DNA of 16,117 nt from assembly GCA_948438565.1 (NCBI GenBank), contig CAOJLW010000014.1, forward strand, positions 1-16,117. The letters run 5' to 3'. The first letter of the stretch is position 1; every line of letters starts with the position of its first letter. The notes under the pieces were generated by a model that searched no databases, was not told the DNA's origin, and saw nothing but the letters and a program-made list of their open reading frames with translations. Source of the DNA: an uncultured Lachnospiraceae bacterium. Lineage in GTDB: Bacteria; Bacillota; Clostridia; Lachnospirales; Lachnospiraceae. Both the position numbers and the translations under genes were made by a program. Of the stretch, positions 1 to 6,568 are shown piece after piece.

Positions 1-67
1 AAATTGTGTCGGTGGATGCGCAGGGAATGGTGACGGCCAAAGCGGAAGGCACGGCGGTGATTACGGC
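1..67 (+). repeat. BIG2 coding repeat, copy 1 (67 bp)
   Basis: This stretch matches 268-334 with a single mismatch (G at 56, A at 323). The offset is 267 bp, exactly 89 codons or one BIG2 unit. Similarity drops sharply after base 67. The copy is cut by the window edge and may extend upstream. Confidence 0.9.
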
Positions 68-893
68 GAAGGCTTTGGATGGGAGCGACGTAAGTGGAAC
101 GATTATCCTGAAGGCGCAAAATCCAAAGCTGCCGGTATTGGTAGAGTCGATTCGACTTACGTCAGATAAAACGGAGCTGATGGTAGGAGAGAGCGTCCAG
201 ATTACAGCGGATGTGCAGCCGTCAGACGCCGATGACCGTTCGTTAAGCTGGACGTCGGATCATCCGGAAATTGTGTCGGTGGATGCGCAGGGAATGGTGA
301 CGGCCAAAGCGGAAGGCACGGCAGTGATTACGGCAGCAGCGCAGGATGGAAGCGGCGTCACAGGCAGCATTGCAGTGATTGTCAAGAAACCGGCTGGTTC
401 TTCCGACGATCCGGGTCAGACGCCACAGCCATCGGACGATCAGAAACAGCCTGTGGCAACGAAAATACATCGTACAAAAACACTGATTTTTAAAGTAATT
501 GCTTCGTCTGCTTCCAAGAAACAGGTATCTGTGATTGGAGCGGTCAATAAAAAGGCACAGAAGCTTACGATTCCGGCAACGGTAAAAATTCAGGGAGTTA
601 CTTATCAGGTGACTGAAATTTCAGAGAAAGCATTTCGGAAGCAAACGCGTCTGAAACAGGTGTCGATTGGGAAGAAGATACAAAAGATTGGGAAACAGGC
701 ATTTGACGGATGCAGTAAGTTAAATAAGATCACCGTTTCGTCTGCGTCAATCAAGAGTATCGGTAAGTATGCATTCCGCGGCATCGACAAAAAAGCGAGA
801 ATCACAGTGCCATCGAAAAAATATACAAAATATAAACGGCTGCTGAAGCAGGCTAAGCTGTCAAAGAACGTAAAAATTAAAAAGAAAAAATAA
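1..893 (+). CDS. C-terminal part of a BIG2/leucine-rich-repeat secreted surface protein (5' end outside window)
   Basis: The reading frame is open from the window edge (first full codon at 3) and ends with TAA at 891-893, so the true start lies upstream. About 296 residues are visible. The first ~130 are bacterial Ig-like (BIG2) repeats of 89 residues, with the typical pattern V.SI.LTSDKTELMVGES, ITADVQPSDA, LSWTSD, VSVDAQGMVTA, GTAVITA. A Pro/Ser/Asp/Gln-rich linker (about residues 125-150) follows. The C-terminal ~130 residues resemble BspA-type LRR_5 repeats, with TEISEKAFRKQTRLKQVSIG and IGKQAFDGCSKL as clear units, and end in a very basic KKKK tail. No LPXTG sorting motif or membrane anchor is present at this end, so the protein is probably secreted or held non-covalently. 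BIG2 and LRR_5 proteins are commonly extracellular adhesion or binding proteins; the ligand is unknown. Confidence 0.85.
   Translation, partial: IVSVDAQGMVTAKAEGTAVITAKALDGSDVSGTIILKAQNPKLPVLVESIRLTSDKTELMVGESVQITADVQPSDADDRSLSWTSDHPEIVSVDAQGMVTAKAEGTAVITAAAQDGSGVTGSIAVIVKKPAGSSDDPGQTPQPSDDQKQPVATKIHRTKTLIFKVIASSASKKQVSVIGAVNKKAQKLTIPATVKIQGVTYQVTEISEKAFRKQTRLKQVSIGKKIQKIGKQAFDGCSKLNKITVSSASIKSIGKYAFRGIDKKARITVPSKKYTKYKRLLKQAKLSKNVKIKKKK
268..334 (+). repeat. BIG2 coding repeat, copy 2 (67 bp)
   Basis: Second copy of the stretch at 1-67, 66 of 67 bases identical and in the same reading frame. It encodes the conserved end of a BIG2 unit (EIVSVDAQGMVTAKAEGTAV). Confidence 0.9.
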
Positions 894-917
894 ACGAATA
901 AAAAAAGGGGAGGGTTT

Positions 918-2288
918 ATGCTGCCACAGGAATTTACCAATAGGATGCAGAATATGTTGGGAGACGCCTATGAGGCCTTTATAGCCTGTTACGATAAGGA
1001 GCCGTGTCATGCGCTTCGTTTGAATCGAACGAAAATAGGCCAAATGCCGGTCGGCAGCCTGCCCTTTGCCCTCTCCGCTGTCCCCTGGTCGTCAGACGGT
1101 TATTACTATAGTGGGCAGGATGCGCCCGGCAGGCATCCCTATCACGATGCGGGCGTATATTATATTCAGGAACCAAGCGCTATGGCTCCGGCGGAGTTTT
1201 TAGAGGTACAGCCAGGGGATACGGTTTTGGATTTGTGCGCCGCTCCGGGAGGAAAGAGCGTTCAGATCGCGTCAAAAATGAGCGGATCGGGCGTTCTTAT
1301 CTGCAATGAAATCCATCCTGCGCGTGCGAAGGCGTTATCGGAGAATATAGAGCGTATGGGTGTCCGAAATGCCATTGTTACGAACGAAACGCCGCAGAAG
1401 CTGATGGATCGTTTTATAGAATATTTTGATAAAATTCTGGTGGACGCTCCTTGTTCCGGAGAAGGTATGTTCCGGAAAAAGGAAGCGGCCTGTCAGGAAT
1501 GGAGTATGGAACAGGTACAGCTTTGCGCCAAAAGGCAGGATGAGATCCTATCTTGTGCCGCCCGGATGCTTCGTCCGGGCGGCAGGCTTGTATACTCTAC
1601 CTGTACGTTTGCTCCCGAAGAAAATGAGGGGAGCGTCAGCCGTTTTTTAAAACGCTTTCCAGAGTTTGCCATCGTTCCGGTTACGAGATGTCCGCAGATG
1701 TCGCCCGGCAATCCGGCGTGGGTTGCAGAGGCTGCGGATCAAATCGAAGAAACCGTTCGCCTGTTTCCGCATCAGCTGCGTGGAGAAGGGCATTATCTGG
1801 CAGTTTTAGAGAAACAGGATTCTATCGGGTATGGAGCGATCAAAATCCATATGGAAAATGGAATTTCCCGGAAAGATTGTCAGGAATGGCTGGATTTTCA
1901 AAAAGAGAATCTGCTCTGGCAGTCGGAAGGGGTTTATCTGGCTTTTGGGGGACAGCTCTACCTTGCGCCCCAAGGCACGCCGTCTTTAAAAGGCTTAAAG
2001 GTATTGCGTCCTGGACTTCACCTGGGTTCCAACAAAAAAAATCGTCTGGAACCGTCTCATGCGCTGGCCTTGTGCCTGAAAAAAGAAGAAGTTCGTCATT
2101 TTATAGATTTTGCGTCGGACGGACCAGATATCCGGGCATATTTAAATGGACAGGCGATTGCGGCGCAAGAAGAGAGAGGCTGGAATCTGGTGTTGACCGA
2201 CGGCTATTCGATTGGCTGGGGTAAGTATTCCAGCGGGATATTGAAAAACCATTATCCCAAGGGTTTAAGAAAAACGATGCTGTCATAA
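918..2288 (+). CDS. rsmF: RsmF-type 16S rRNA (cytosine-C5)-methyltransferase, NOL1/NOP2/Sun family
   Basis: This is a 456-residue cytoplasmic SAM-dependent RNA methyltransferase, predicted to form 5-methylcytosine in 16S rRNA. Motif I is VLDLCAAPGGKS near residues 101-112. Motif IV is VDAPCSGEG with Cys179, and motif VI is VYSTCTF with Cys229; in this family the motif VI Cys is the nucleophile and the motif IV Cys releases the product. About 170 residues follow the catalytic domain, matching the extra C-terminal domains of RsmF rather than the shorter RsmB core. RsmB's N-terminal NusB-like domain is absent. The ATG at 918 follows a GGGGAGGG ribosome binding site. The gene starts 24 bp after the surface-protein gene with no visible terminator between them, so read-through is possible. 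Its stop overlaps that of the convergent lysR-type gene. Family confidence is high; the exact target cytosine is not certain. Confidence 0.9.
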   Translation: MLPQEFTNRMQNMLGDAYEAFIACYDKEPCHALRLNRTKIGQMPVGSLPFALSAVPWSSDGYYYSGQDAPGRHPYHDAGVYYIQEPSAMAPAEFLEVQPGDTVLDLCAAPGGKSVQIASKMSGSGVLICNEIHPARAKALSENIERMGVRNAIVTNETPQKLMDRFIEYFDKILVDAPCSGEGMFRKKEAACQEWSMEQVQLCAKRQDEILSCAARMLRPGGRLVYSTCTFAPEENEGSVSRFLKRFPEFAIVPVTRCPQMSPGNPAWVAEAADQIEETVRLFPHQLRGEGHYLAVLEKQDSIGYGAIKIHMENGISRKDCQEWLDFQKENLLWQSEGVYLAFGGQLYLAPQGTPSLKGLKVLRPGLHLGSNKKNRLEPSHALALCLKKEEVRHFIDFASDGPDIRAYLNGQAIAAQEERGWNLVLTDGYSIGWGKYSSGILKNHYPKGLRKTMLS

Positions 2289-3149
2289 ATTTCTTCCCGC
2301 AATTTCCAGAAAAATTTCCAAAGCCGGGGAAATCCATTTATCCGGATGGATTAAAATCTGAGTATACACAGGAAAATCCGTTGGAAAATGTATTTTTTCC
2401 GCCATATGATAAATCAATTCTTGTTTGACTGCAAATTCTGGCAGCAGTCCAAGGCCAAGGCCGCAGAGGGACAGCTCTTTGATTCTGGGGACGCAATCCG
2501 TTTCCAGAGCAATCTGGGGGAGGACGCCTTCTGCGGCCATATTTTGTTCAAAATAGATCCGGTATGGGCAGTCTGATGCAGGAAGAAGCAGAGGGCATCC
2601 GGCTAAGTGTTCAGCGGTAATCTGGTGTCGGCCAGTAAGTTCGTGCGTGGAAGCGGCCGCAAGGATAACGGACTCTTTTCGTTGCTGCACCACCCGGATC
2701 GGTTTGCGTTTTACGGGAGCGTCCAGTACGATCGCCAGATCGATTTCCCCGTCGCAAAGCATCCGGCAATAATCCAATTGATCTGTAATTCGAAAAAAGA
2801 TTTCAGTGTCTGGGCAAATCGCCAGGTATTCCTTTAAGATATTTCCAAGCAGATAATCGGCAACGGAGCCTGTTACGCCGAGCGTAATTCGGCTGTTTTT
2901 TTGATACAGCGTTTTGATTTCCGCAGATAGGGACAGGATGCGTTTGGCATAGGGCAGCAGCGCTTCTCCCTCCGGCGTCAGGGAGATCTGTTTGCCGATG
3001 CGTTCAAAGAGCCGTACGCCAAGCGATTCTTCCAGCAGCTTTATGTGCGTCGTGACGCCCGATTGGGCGCAGTTTAAGGTGGTCGCAGTTTTGGTAAAGT
3101 TTTTTTCCTGGCTTAGGGTTAAAAATGTGTATAGATGTTTGAGGTTCAT
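2283..3149 (-). CDS. LysR-family transcriptional regulator
   Basis: 288 residues, the usual LTTR length. The N-terminal winged helix-turn-helix is clear (MNLKHLYTFLTLSQEKNFTK, then AATTLNCAQSGVTTHIKLLE and ESLGVRLFERIGKQISLTPEG). The rest matches a LysR effector-binding domain, with the ITLGVTGSVADYLLG strand and GLGLGLLPEFAV near the C-terminus. The ATG at 3149 is preceded at 7 nt by AGGAGG. The gene is divergent from the 2-oxoacid:ferredoxin oxidoreductase operon (224 bp between starts), which is the classic arrangement for an LTTR controlling its neighbour. The effector is not known; a 2-oxoacid or related metabolite is a reasonable guess. A dyad over its own -10 region suggests autoregulation. 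The stop codon (TGA, read from TCA at 2283) overlaps the rsmF stop. Confidence 0.93.
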   Translation of the reverse strand: MNLKHLYTFLTLSQEKNFTKTATTLNCAQSGVTTHIKLLEESLGVRLFERIGKQISLTPEGEALLPYAKRILSLSAEIKTLYQKNSRITLGVTGSVADYLLGNILKEYLAICPDTEIFFRITDQLDYCRMLCDGEIDLAIVLDAPVKRKPIRVVQQRKESVILAAASTHELTGRHQITAEHLAGCPLLLPASDCPYRIYFEQNMAAEGVLPQIALETDCVPRIKELSLCGLGLGLLPEFAVKQELIYHMAEKIHFPTDFPVYTQILIHPDKWISPALEIFLEIAGRNL

Positions 3150-3164
3150 GCAGTCCTCCTGAGC

Positions 3165-3184
3165 TTTTGATTATATTATCAAAA
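3165..3184. promoter_or_regulatory. Dyad TTTTGAT-N6-ATCAAAA over the lysR-type promoter
   Basis: Perfect 7-bp inverted arms (3165-3171 and 3178-3184) flank a 6-bp AT core. The dyad covers the candidate -10 of the lysR-type gene. LTTRs commonly bind interrupted dyads and repress their own gene, so an autoregulatory site is a plausible reading, not shown. Confidence 0.4.
3170..3175 (-). promoter_or_regulatory. Candidate -10 element of the lysR-type gene
   Basis: The minus strand reads TATAAT here, about 20 bp upstream of the ATG at 3149. No good -35 lies 17 bp upstream (the hexamer is TTATTT). The element sits inside the dyad at 3165-3184. The leader would be very short, starting just before the ribosome binding site. 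Confidence 0.4.
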
Positions 3185-3186
3185 AA

Positions 3187-3238
3187 TATGATAAATAATA
3201 TAAAATCAATCAAATAATATTATTAAAATTTTATCATA
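3187..3238. promoter_or_regulatory. Long-range inverted repeat TATGATAAA / TTTATCATA with a central palindrome
   Basis: A perfect 9-bp inverted repeat lies at 3187-3195 and 3230-3238, with arm centres 43 bp apart (about four helical turns). Between the arms is a perfect 12-bp palindrome AATAATATTATT at 3213-3224. All of it lies in the lysR/por divergent region, upstream of the por promoter. It may be a looping operator pair, although AT-rich DNA gives such symmetry more easily by chance. Confidence 0.35.
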
Positions 3239-3243
3239 AGCGT

Positions 3244-3256
3244 TTGACAGTTTCAA
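3244..3256. promoter_or_regulatory. Candidate LysR box (T-N11-A) for the por operon
   Basis: TTGACAGTTTCAA is a dyad (TTGA-N5-TCAA) that fits the LTTR consensus T-N11-A exactly. Its centre, 3250, is about 69 bp upstream of the predicted por transcription start near 3319. That is where LTTR recognition sites are usually found. Confidence 0.5.
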
Positions 3257-3283
3257 TTTTTTTTGGTTTTTCCTTTGATTTTC

Positions 3284-3312
3284 TTTACATAAAATTTAGA
3301 ATTTCGTATACT
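3284..3312 (+). promoter_or_regulatory. Sigma-A type promoter of the por operon
   Basis: TTTACA (3284-3289), a 17-bp spacer and TATACT (3307-3312) form a good sigma-A type promoter. The predicted transcript starts near 3319, giving a leader of about 55 nt. The leader can form a small hairpin, TACCCT (3333-3338) with AGGGTA (3349-3354), 20 nt before the start codon. A GGAG ribosome binding site lies at 3361-3364. Confidence 0.65.
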
Positions 3313-3373
3313 CATGTATGCCAAAAAATATTTACCCTCAGAGGATAAAGGGTAGGAACAGGAGAAAAGCAGA

Positions 3374-4015
3374 ATGGGTCAATTAACTGAAATCAGATGG
3401 CATGGCAGAGGCGGGCAGGGAGCCAAGACGGCGGCGCTTTTGCTGGCGGATGTGGCGTTTAGCATTGGAAAATATGTACAGGGTTTCCCGGAGTACGGCC
3501 CGGAGCGGATGGGCGCGCCGATTACTGCATATGACAGGATTAGCGATGTTTCGATCCGTGTGCATTCCAATATATATGAACCGGATTTTGTGGTTGTCGT
3601 AGACGATACGCTTTTACACGATGTAGACGTAACGAGCGGTTTAAAAGAGGAAGGCGCAATTTTAATCAATACGGAAAAAGAAAAAGAGGAAATTCTGCCT
3701 TTGCTCAAAGACTATCAAGGGGCAGTGTATACAATCAATGCAAAAAAAGTCTGCATGGAAACGATGGGGAAATATTTCCCCAATATGCCGATGCTTGCGG
3801 CAGTCGTTAAGATTTCCGGGGTGATGGAACAAGAGGTTTTTCGAAAAGAGATGGAGGCTTCTCTGCAGCATAAATTTGAAAAGAAGCCGGAAGTTTTCGC
3901 AGGCAATATGCAGGCGCTTTTGCAGGCATGGGAAGAGGTAACGTTTATCGGCTCCGCCGCCAACAGGCAGATGAGCCGTATCTATGCAGCTCAGGCATCC
4001 GGACTTGGAGCATAG
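3374..4015 (+). CDS. porG: 2-oxoacid:ferredoxin oxidoreductase, gamma subunit
   Basis: 213 residues. The N-terminus has the gamma-subunit hallmarks: EIRWHGRGGQGAKTAALLLA, then FPEYGPERMGAPITAYDR and a VRVHS-like strand. In four-subunit pyruvate/2-oxoacid ferredoxin oxidoreductases this subunit corresponds to domain III of single-chain PFOR and packs against the alpha/beta catalytic pair, near the CoA-binding region. The length is somewhat greater than the common ~180-190 residues, owing to about 25 extra C-terminal residues. It is the first gene of the por operon: ATG at 3374 behind GGAG, and the delta gene begins 23 bp after its stop. Substrate specificity cannot be read from this subunit; the alpha subunit is more PorA-like. 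Confidence 0.92.
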   Translation: MGQLTEIRWHGRGGQGAKTAALLLADVAFSIGKYVQGFPEYGPERMGAPITAYDRISDVSIRVHSNIYEPDFVVVVDDTLLHDVDVTSGLKEEGAILINTEKEKEEILPLLKDYQGAVYTINAKKVCMETMGKYFPNMPMLAAVVKISGVMEQEVFRKEMEASLQHKFEKKPEVFAGNMQALLQAWEEVTFIGSAANRQMSRIYAAQASGLGA

Positions 4016-4038
4016 AAAGAAGCGGCGGGAGGTATAAG

Positions 4039-4341
4039 ATGGCATTATCAGCAAAAGAGATCAATGAAACGACTAGATGGCAGGATTTGACAGAGGGACT
4101 TCAAATCTATGAGCCTGCCACATCAAAAAACTTTTTGACCGGGGAGTGGCGTACCAGCACGCCGGTGGTGAACTGGGATCAATGCAGGCAGTGCTTATTG
4201 TGCGTGCCTTATTGTCCGGACAGTTCGATTCCGGTAAACGACGGGAAGCGGCAGGATTTTGATTACGATCACTGTAAGGGTTGTGGCATCTGTGCGGCCG
4301 CCTGTCCGTTTGAGGCAATTTCGATGAAGGAGGGAAAATAG
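4039..4341 (+). CDS. porD: 2-oxoacid:ferredoxin oxidoreductase, delta subunit (2x[4Fe-4S] ferredoxin)
   Basis: A 100-residue ferredoxin-like subunit that carries electrons from the catalytic subunits to external ferredoxin. Two complete 4Fe-4S motifs are present: Cys49-52-55-59 (CRQCLLCVPYCP) and Cys79-82-85-89 (CKGCGICAAACP). About 45 residues precede the clusters, as is usual for PorD. The start was set at ATG 4039 because GGGAGG lies just upstream (4028-4033). The frame is also open further upstream, overlapping porG, but no ribosome binding site or conserved sequence supports a longer protein. The alpha gene begins one base after the stop, so translation is probably coupled. Confidence 0.92.
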   Translation: MALSAKEINETTRWQDLTEGLQIYEPATSKNFLTGEWRTSTPVVNWDQCRQCLLCVPYCPDSSIPVNDGKRQDFDYDHCKGCGICAAACPFEAISMKEGK

Positions 4342-4342
4342 C

Positions 4343-5530
4343 ATGGCAATCAAAGAACGTATGTCCGGCAACGAAGCCGTCGCATATGCAATGAAACAGA
4401 TTAACCCGGATGTCATGCCGGCGTTTCCGATTACGCCTTCAACAGAGCTGCCGCAGTTTGTGTCTTCTTACATAGCGGACGGGGAAATGGATACGGAATT
4501 TATTCCGGTGGAAAGTGAGCATAGCGCGATGAGCGCGGCCATTGGAGCGGAAGCGGCGGGAGCGAGGACGATGACGGCTACTTCGTCCGCAGGACTGGCG
4601 CTGATGTGGGAGATGTTGTATGTGGCGGCGTCGAACCGACTGCCGATTGCGTTGGCTCTTGTCAATCGTGCGCTGTCCGGCCCGTTAAATATCAACTGTG
4701 AGCATTCCGACAGCATGGGAGCCAGGGATTCCGGCTGGATTCAGATCTATGCGGAGGACAATCAGGAAGCGTATGATAATTTTATACAGGCATATCGAAT
4801 TGCGGAGCATCCAGATGTTATGCTGCCGATTATGATTTGTCAGGACGGTTTTATTATCAGTCACGGCGTTTCGAATATCACATTATTGGAGGATGAGAAA
4901 GTAAAAGCGTTTGTGGGCGAGTACTGTCCCAAGCATTACCTGTTAAAAGCGGATGAAGCGATGGCAGTCGGTCCTTATGCGGTTTCCTGTTACGGCATGG
5001 AAGCCAAACGGGCGCAGGCGCAGGCCATGATCAATGCCAAACAGGTGATCTTAGATGTGGCGTCCGTCTATAAAACAATATCCGGCAGATCGTATGGACT
5101 GTTCGAGGCATATCGGTTAGAGGATGCGGATTACGCCATTGTGGCAATCGGTTCTGCCTGCGGTACGACGAAAGATGCGATTGATGCGCTGCGTGTGCAG
5201 GGAAAAAAAGTAGGTCTATTAAAAGTGCGCGTTTTTCGTCCGTTCCCAGGCAAAGAGCTGGCGGAAGCATTAAAAAATTGTCAGGCAATTGCCATTTTAG
5301 ATCGCTGTGAAAGCTTTAGCGCAAACGGAGGACCGTTGGCGGCAGAGTTGTCAGCAGCGTTATTTCAGGCAAAAAGCCAGGCGGAAGTATTAAAAATCGT
5401 CTATGGCTTAAATGGCAGAGATTATACCGTAACAGAAGCGGAGCAGATTTTTGCGGATCTGGAAGAGATTGCGGAAAACGGCATGGGCGCGGACGCAGCA
5501 GAATACCGTTATATCGGATTGCGGGAATAG
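4343..5530 (+). CDS. porA: 2-oxoacid (probably pyruvate):ferredoxin oxidoreductase, alpha subunit
   Basis: 395 residues, close to the usual PorA length. The start MSGNEAVAYAMKQINPDVMPAFPITPSTE and the segment VESEHSAMSAAIGAEAAGAR are typical of the pyrimidine-binding domain of alpha subunits. The segment RALSGPLNINCEHSDSMGAR, followed by DSGWIQIYAEDNQEAYDN, is characteristic of PorA proteins annotated for pyruvate. The C-terminal third (VGLLKVRVFRPFPGKEL, then AILDRCESFSANGGPL) matches the transketolase C-terminal-like domain II. Together with beta it forms the thiamine diphosphate active site that decarboxylates the 2-oxoacid. The start is one base downstream of the delta stop, with an AAGGAGGG-like site inside the delta 3' end. 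Pyruvate is the likeliest substrate; 2-oxoisovalerate or another 2-oxoacid is not excluded. Confidence 0.92.
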   Translation: MAIKERMSGNEAVAYAMKQINPDVMPAFPITPSTELPQFVSSYIADGEMDTEFIPVESEHSAMSAAIGAEAAGARTMTATSSAGLALMWEMLYVAASNRLPIALALVNRALSGPLNINCEHSDSMGARDSGWIQIYAEDNQEAYDNFIQAYRIAEHPDVMLPIMICQDGFIISHGVSNITLLEDEKVKAFVGEYCPKHYLLKADEAMAVGPYAVSCYGMEAKRAQAQAMINAKQVILDVASVYKTISGRSYGLFEAYRLEDADYAIVAIGSACGTTKDAIDALRVQGKKVGLLKVRVFRPFPGKELAEALKNCQAIAILDRCESFSANGGPLAAELSAALFQAKSQAEVLKIVYGLNGRDYTVTEAEQIFADLEEIAENGMGADAAEYRYIGLRE

Positions 5531-5543
5531 GAGGTTGCGGGAT

Positions 5544-6500
5544 ATGAATCAAAGTACGCTGCCATTGGGCAGTTTTAAGGAAATTCAAAACCGTCCGGAA
5601 CGTTTGGCGGCGGGGCATAGGCTGTGCGCCGGCTGCGGCGGCACGATAGCGGTTCGGAATGTGTTAAAAGCGTTGCATCCGGGGGATAAAGCAGTGATTG
5701 GAAATGCAACCGGATGTTTGGAAGTGTCATCTTTTACCTATCCTTATACGGCGTATGAGGACAGTTATATTCACAATGCGTTTGAAAACGCAGGCGCAAC
5801 GTTGAGCGGCGTTGAGACAGCCTACCATGCGTTAAAGAAAAAGGGGAAAATAACGGAACAGTACAAATTCATTACGTTTGGCGGAGACGGCGGTACGTAT
5901 GATATTGGTTTCCAATCCCTTTCCGGCGCAATGGAGCGCGGACATGATATGGTTTATGTCTGCTATGATAACGGCGCCTATATGAATACCGGAATCCAGC
6001 GTTCATCCGCAACGCCAATGTATGCGGACACTACGACGACGCCGGTTGGCAAACAGTCGGACGGAAAGCCGCAGGGCAGAAAAGATCTCGCGGCCATTAT
6101 GGCTGCGCACAATATCCCATATGTGGCCCAGACCACCTTTCTGGGGAATATGATGGATTTATACCAGAAATCAGAAAAAGCGATTTATACCAAAGGTCCG
6201 GCGTTTTTAAATATTATGGCCCCATGTCCAAGGGGATGGCGGTATGATGCGCCGGATATGATCAAAATTTGTAAAATGGCCGTGGAAACGTGCTATTGGC
6301 CCCTGTTTGAGGTAATAGATGGAAAATGGCGGCTTTCCTATCAGCCAAAAGAGAAACTGCCGTTAGAAGAGTTTTTAAAATTGCAGGGCAGGTTTAAGCA
6401 TTTATTTTTACCGGGAAATGAGCATTTGATCGAAGCGTTCCAGGCAGAAGTGGACAGGCGGTGGGAAGAGCTGCTGTGTCGATGTGAAAATAGCGATTGA
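5544..6500 (+). CDS. porB: 2-oxoacid (probably pyruvate):ferredoxin oxidoreductase, beta subunit
   Basis: A 318-residue thiamine-diphosphate-binding subunit. The TPP/Mg motif is GDG (114-116) with Asn143 about 28 residues later (YDNGAYMNTG). Cys28 and Cys31 (CAGCGG), Cys58 (ATGC) and Cys228 (APCPRGW) match the four ligands of the proximal 4Fe-4S cluster seen in PFOR structures, with comparable spacing for the first three. The start was set at ATG 5544, 7 nt after an AGGAGG (5529-5534) that overlaps the porA stop. The frame runs 31 codons further upstream into porA, but that part has no ribosome binding site or conserved sequence. It is the last gene of the operon, with a terminator 14 bp after the stop. 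Confidence 0.93.
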   Translation: MNQSTLPLGSFKEIQNRPERLAAGHRLCAGCGGTIAVRNVLKALHPGDKAVIGNATGCLEVSSFTYPYTAYEDSYIHNAFENAGATLSGVETAYHALKKKGKITEQYKFITFGGDGGTYDIGFQSLSGAMERGHDMVYVCYDNGAYMNTGIQRSSATPMYADTTTTPVGKQSDGKPQGRKDLAAIMAAHNIPYVAQTTFLGNMMDLYQKSEKAIYTKGPAFLNIMAPCPRGWRYDAPDMIKICKMAVETCYWPLFEVIDGKWRLSYQPKEKLPLEEFLKLQGRFKHLFLPGNEHLIEAFQAEVDRRWEELLCRCENSD

Positions 6501-6514
6501 TAGAATCAAGGGAA

Positions 6515-6544
6515 CCCCGCAGGTTTTTAATCTGCGGGGATTTT
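6515..6544 (+). terminator. Rho-independent terminator of the por operon
   Basis: An 8-bp perfect stem, CCCCGCAG (6515-6522) with CTGCGGGG (6532-6539), has a 9-nt loop and is followed by ATTTTGTT. It lies just after porB. Read on the minus strand, the hairpin also follows the kinase gene, but its tail there (TTCCCTT) is a weak U-tract. Confidence 0.88.
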
Positions 6545-6568
6545 GTTAGAGAAAAAATGAAGCTTTGT

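Noticed and set aside
1688..2224. 178-codon open frame on the plus strand inside the methyltransferase gene
   Set aside because: It lies in another frame of a gene with clear family motifs, and its translation is Arg/Gly/Ser-rich with no domain or ribosome binding site.
3319..3373. Riboswitch or attenuator in the por leader
   Set aside because: The leader is only about 55 nt, with one 6-bp hairpin and no U-tract or known aptamer pattern.
3928..4038. N-terminal extension of the delta subunit into porG
   Set aside because: The upstream ATG would be inside porG with no ribosome binding site, whereas ATG 4039 has one and yields a standard-length PorD.
5451..5543. N-terminal extension of the beta subunit into porA
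   Set aside because: The extension overlaps porA and has no ribosome binding site or conserved residues; ATG 5544 follows AGGAGG.
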